From contig JBQTHV010000041.1 of assembly GCA_052389555.1 (NCBI GenBank), positions 1-16,475 of the forward strand: 16,475 bases of DNA, read 5' to 3'. The position numbers and the translations under genes were made by a program. Positions 15,284 to 16,475 of the stretch are shown here, in pieces (the stretch's first letter is position 1; each line of letters begins with the position of its first letter). The DNA comes from JABFSM01 sp052389555. Lineage in GTDB: Bacteria > Gemmatimonadota > Gemmatimonadetes > Gemmatimonadales > GWC2-71-9. The notes beneath the pieces are model-generated. The model worked only from the letters and a program-made list of their open reading frames with translations, was not told the DNA's origin and did not search any database.

Positions 15284-16183
15284 CTATTCAAGTTGTCGGT
15301 CGACGCCCGTAAGAAACTCCAAGATCGTCGCGTTGTATCGGTCGGGTTCGATCAGGTTCACCATGTGACCGCCACCAGGGACCACGGCTAGTCGCGCGGT
15401 CGGGACGTAGTACGCGAGCGCGCGAGCGACAATCCGGAGAAAGGGGACTTCGCTTTCGCCAACTAGGACGAGGGTGGGGACGCTGATTCGCGACAGATCG
15501 TCCATGGTGACCGCGCCGAGCGGACCGGAGGGCGGAGTCGGGTTGAAGAACCGCCCGCCGCGGTAGCCAGCAAGTAATTCTGCGAGACGCGCGCGGGCCC
15601 CGGGGCGCGCTGCCGGGATCTCCATCAGTGGATGCGCGGCCCACGTGCGCCGGAACGCATCCAGCCCCTGCTCCCGTGCGATCGTCGTCCAGTCGTCGAA
15701 TCGGGTGCGATCCGCGCCGCTCCATGGCAGTCCAAACCCTTCCGGTGGTGGGGTCCCGTGCAGCATGAGACTCAACACCCGGTCCGGATAGCGGCGCGCG
15801 AACTGCAGCGCCACCCGCCCGCCCTGCGACATGCCCAGGAGGTGGGCCTTTGTTGCAGCGAGATGGTCGAGCAGCGCGTTGAGGTCTGCGGCATCCCAGG
15901 AGACGTCCTCACTACCGCTCGACTTACCGAAGCCCCGTCGGTCGTAGCGAATCACCCGGAAACGCCGGCTCAGCGCCGATACCTGTGGATCCCACATCGC
16001 CAGGTTCAGGGACCATCCGTGTATCAGAACGAGCGGTGTGCCCGTCCCGGCGACCTCGTAGTACAGACTCTCGCCGTTAATCGTTGCGGTACGGCCCTGC
16101 CCCAAGGCCGACGCGGGTGCCGCGAGGGCGAAGAATGGCAGACACCACAGCCAGAGCCGCGCGCCATGCGGTCGTGTCGACAT
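15284..16183 (-). CDS. Exported alpha/beta hydrolase (cassette 1)
   Basis: 299 residues from ATG 16183, chosen because GGAGGGAG lies just upstream and a signal peptide follows (LWLWCLPFFALAAPASALG, likely cleaved near residue 28). The fold is clear: oxyanion region LVLIHGWSLN, the RYDRRGFGKS strand, nucleophile elbow GMSQGG (Ser119), acidic residue in LVGESE (Glu243 or Glu245), and catalytic His273 in PGGGHMVNL. It is an esterase, lactonase or peroxidase-like member; the substrate is unknown. It is the first cassette, next to attI, hence the one most likely to be expressed. A second start at 16246, on the attI side, is in frame and would add 21 residues. Its attC begins 28 bp after the stop. 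Confidence 0.9.
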   Translation of the reverse strand: MSTRPHGARLWLWCLPFFALAAPASALGQGRTATINGESLYYEVAGTGTPLVLIHGWSLNLAMWDPQVSALSRRFRVIRYDRRGFGKSSGSEDVSWDAADLNALLDHLAATKAHLLGMSQGGRVALQFARRYPDRVLSLMLHGTPPPEGFGLPWSGADRTRFDDWTTIAREQGLDAFRRTWAAHPLMEIPAARPGARARLAELLAGYRGGRFFNPTPPSGPLGAVTMDDLSRISVPTLVLVGESEVPFLRIVARALAYYVPTARLAVVPGGGHMVNLIEPDRYNATILEFLTGVDRQLE

Positions 16184-16221
16184 CTCTCCCTCCTCGGACA
16201 ACGGGCCACCTGCTCGCCGTT

Positions 16222-16343
16222 GCCTAACGTAAAGTAGACTGCCCATAACTTCTCCCTTCGGTCAGACCGGCGCAAGCGCGCTTGCCTTGCCCAGCCTATC
16301 CCTGATCGGGCAGGTCCGCCCCAATACATTTGTGCAGGTCAGC
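16222..16343 (-). other. attI recombination site region
   Basis: The minus-strand core is GTTAGGC (16228-16222), where the first cassette joins. No inverted attC partner lies upstream, as expected for attI. The 115 bp up to the integrase stop hold an 11-bp direct repeat, CAGCCTATCCC (16292-16302 and 16340-16350), and a perfect 14-bp palindrome, GCAAGCGCGCTTGC (16272-16285). These could be integrase-binding elements like the direct repeats of attI1. Confidence 0.8.
16244..16259 (-). promoter_or_regulatory. Ribosome site and start codon inside attI
   Basis: On the minus strand GAAGGGAGAAGTT is followed by ATG (16246), 16 bp before the attI crossover point. The reading runs through the core into cassette 1 in frame with its hydrolase. 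It could start translation into cassettes that lack their own ribosome site, as the short attI1 reading frame does. Use is not shown. Confidence 0.55.
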
Positions 16344-16475
16344 CTATCCCGGCAACGGGCGACCACCAGCGTTGTGCATCAACCCTTCCAATGGACTCCG
16401 CACCGCGCCCGCGCCCCGCTGCAATACGTGCGTGTAAATCATCGTCGTCTCCAGGTCGGAATGCCCCAGCAGCTC
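16344..16475 (-). CDS. intI: Integron integrase (tyrosine recombinase), C-terminal end only
   Basis: The last 43 codons of a minus-strand tyrosine recombinase cut off by the window edge. The reading ELLGHSDLETTMIYTHVLQ, then RGAGAVRSPLEGL, is the IntI C-terminus: the box II histidine in LLGH, the nucleophile Tyr in MIYTHV, and the RSPL motif shared with IntI1-type proteins. XerC/D lack the RSPL tail, which supports IntI. The enzyme would join attC and attI sites to capture, excise and reorder cassettes. It ends 115 bp from the attI core with its 3' end facing the array, unlike the common divergent layout. The IntI-specific extra helix lies outside the window. Confidence 0.9.
   Translation of the reverse strand, partial: ELLGHSDLETTMIYTHVLQRGAGAVRSPLEGLMHNAGGRPLPG

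Larger units (their letters stand above)
11443..16475 (-). mobile_element. Chromosomal integron: intI (partial), attI and cassette array
   Basis: The right edge holds an integron-integrase C-terminus, followed by an attI core and at least four well-formed attC sites (11443-11508, 13315-13394, 14476-14542, 15160-15255), one split attC and one half attC. Small unrelated genes lie between consecutive sites. In each intact attC the extra unpaired base lies in the + strand right arm, so the recombination order runs leftward from attI. Four of the five cassette-borne genes that lie alone lie on the minus strand. Apparent cassettes from attI: 15166-16227, 14482-15165, a fused 13321-14481, 12270-13320 and 11449-12269. 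No sul1, qacE or resistance genes are present, so this is an environmental chromosomal integron. The integrase reads in the same direction as the array. Confidence 0.88.

Noticed and set aside
11443..16475. Class 1 clinical-type integron
   Set aside because: No qacE, sul1 or known resistance cassettes, and the integrase orientation and attI sequence differ.

Overview
The window reads as a GC-rich Gram-negative chromosome. It has a TolC-type outer-membrane channel with a tripartite ABC exporter, lipoprotein-like signal peptides, FabH-type fatty acid initiation and an ECF sigma factor. Gene style and the short heptamer arrays between genes suggest Gemmatimonadota or a similar soil phylum. That placement is an inference; no rRNA or marker set is present. 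Positions 137-11193 look like ordinary vertically inherited sequence. Positions 11443-16475 are a chromosomal integron running off the right edge.

Left part, + strand. A TGATAGC heptamer array (1-124) precedes an HD-domain protein coupled to a phospholipase D/cardiolipin synthase-like enzyme. From 2200 to 8409 there is one tightly overlapping operon: ECF sigma factor, small membrane protein (putative anti-sigma), Spy/CpxP-like periplasmic protein, TolC-family channel, MacB-type ATPase, lipoprotein adaptor with a Gly-rich insert, and MacB-type permease. Together they would sense envelope stress and export a substrate across both membranes. Inverted CAATAGC/GCTATTG heptamer arrays separate the operon from fabH. 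An SRPBCC-ArsR-SRPBCC operon (9909-11193) follows. It has a consensus promoter framed by a perfect inverted repeat that is probably the ArsR operator.

Right part, integron. The minus strand at the right edge encodes the C-terminus of an IntI-type tyrosine recombinase, including the nucleophile Tyr. Next comes an attI-like core site (16222-16228) and then an array of cassettes whose genes mostly lie on the minus strand. From attI outward the cassettes are: (1) exported alpha/beta hydrolase, (2) SgcJ/SnoaL-like exported protein, (3) VOC protein, (4) second VOC protein fused behind a half attC, (5) DUF6933 protein, (6) a HigBA/RelE-type toxin-antitoxin pair on the opposite strand with the toxin broken. 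Core boxes and extrahelical bases of the attC sites put attI on the right. The integrase therefore reads in the same direction as the cassettes, with its 3' end toward attI. This is the rarer 'inverted intI' layout. The attC of cassette 5 is split by about 340 bp that looks like an IS110-family remnant, and removing the insert restores a full 67-bp attC.

The most interesting material is the integron: its architecture, the attI region with direct repeats, a palindrome and a ribosome-binding start, the IS-split attC, and the half-attC cassette fusion. Secondary interest lies in the heptamer arrays and the ArsR promoter/operator.
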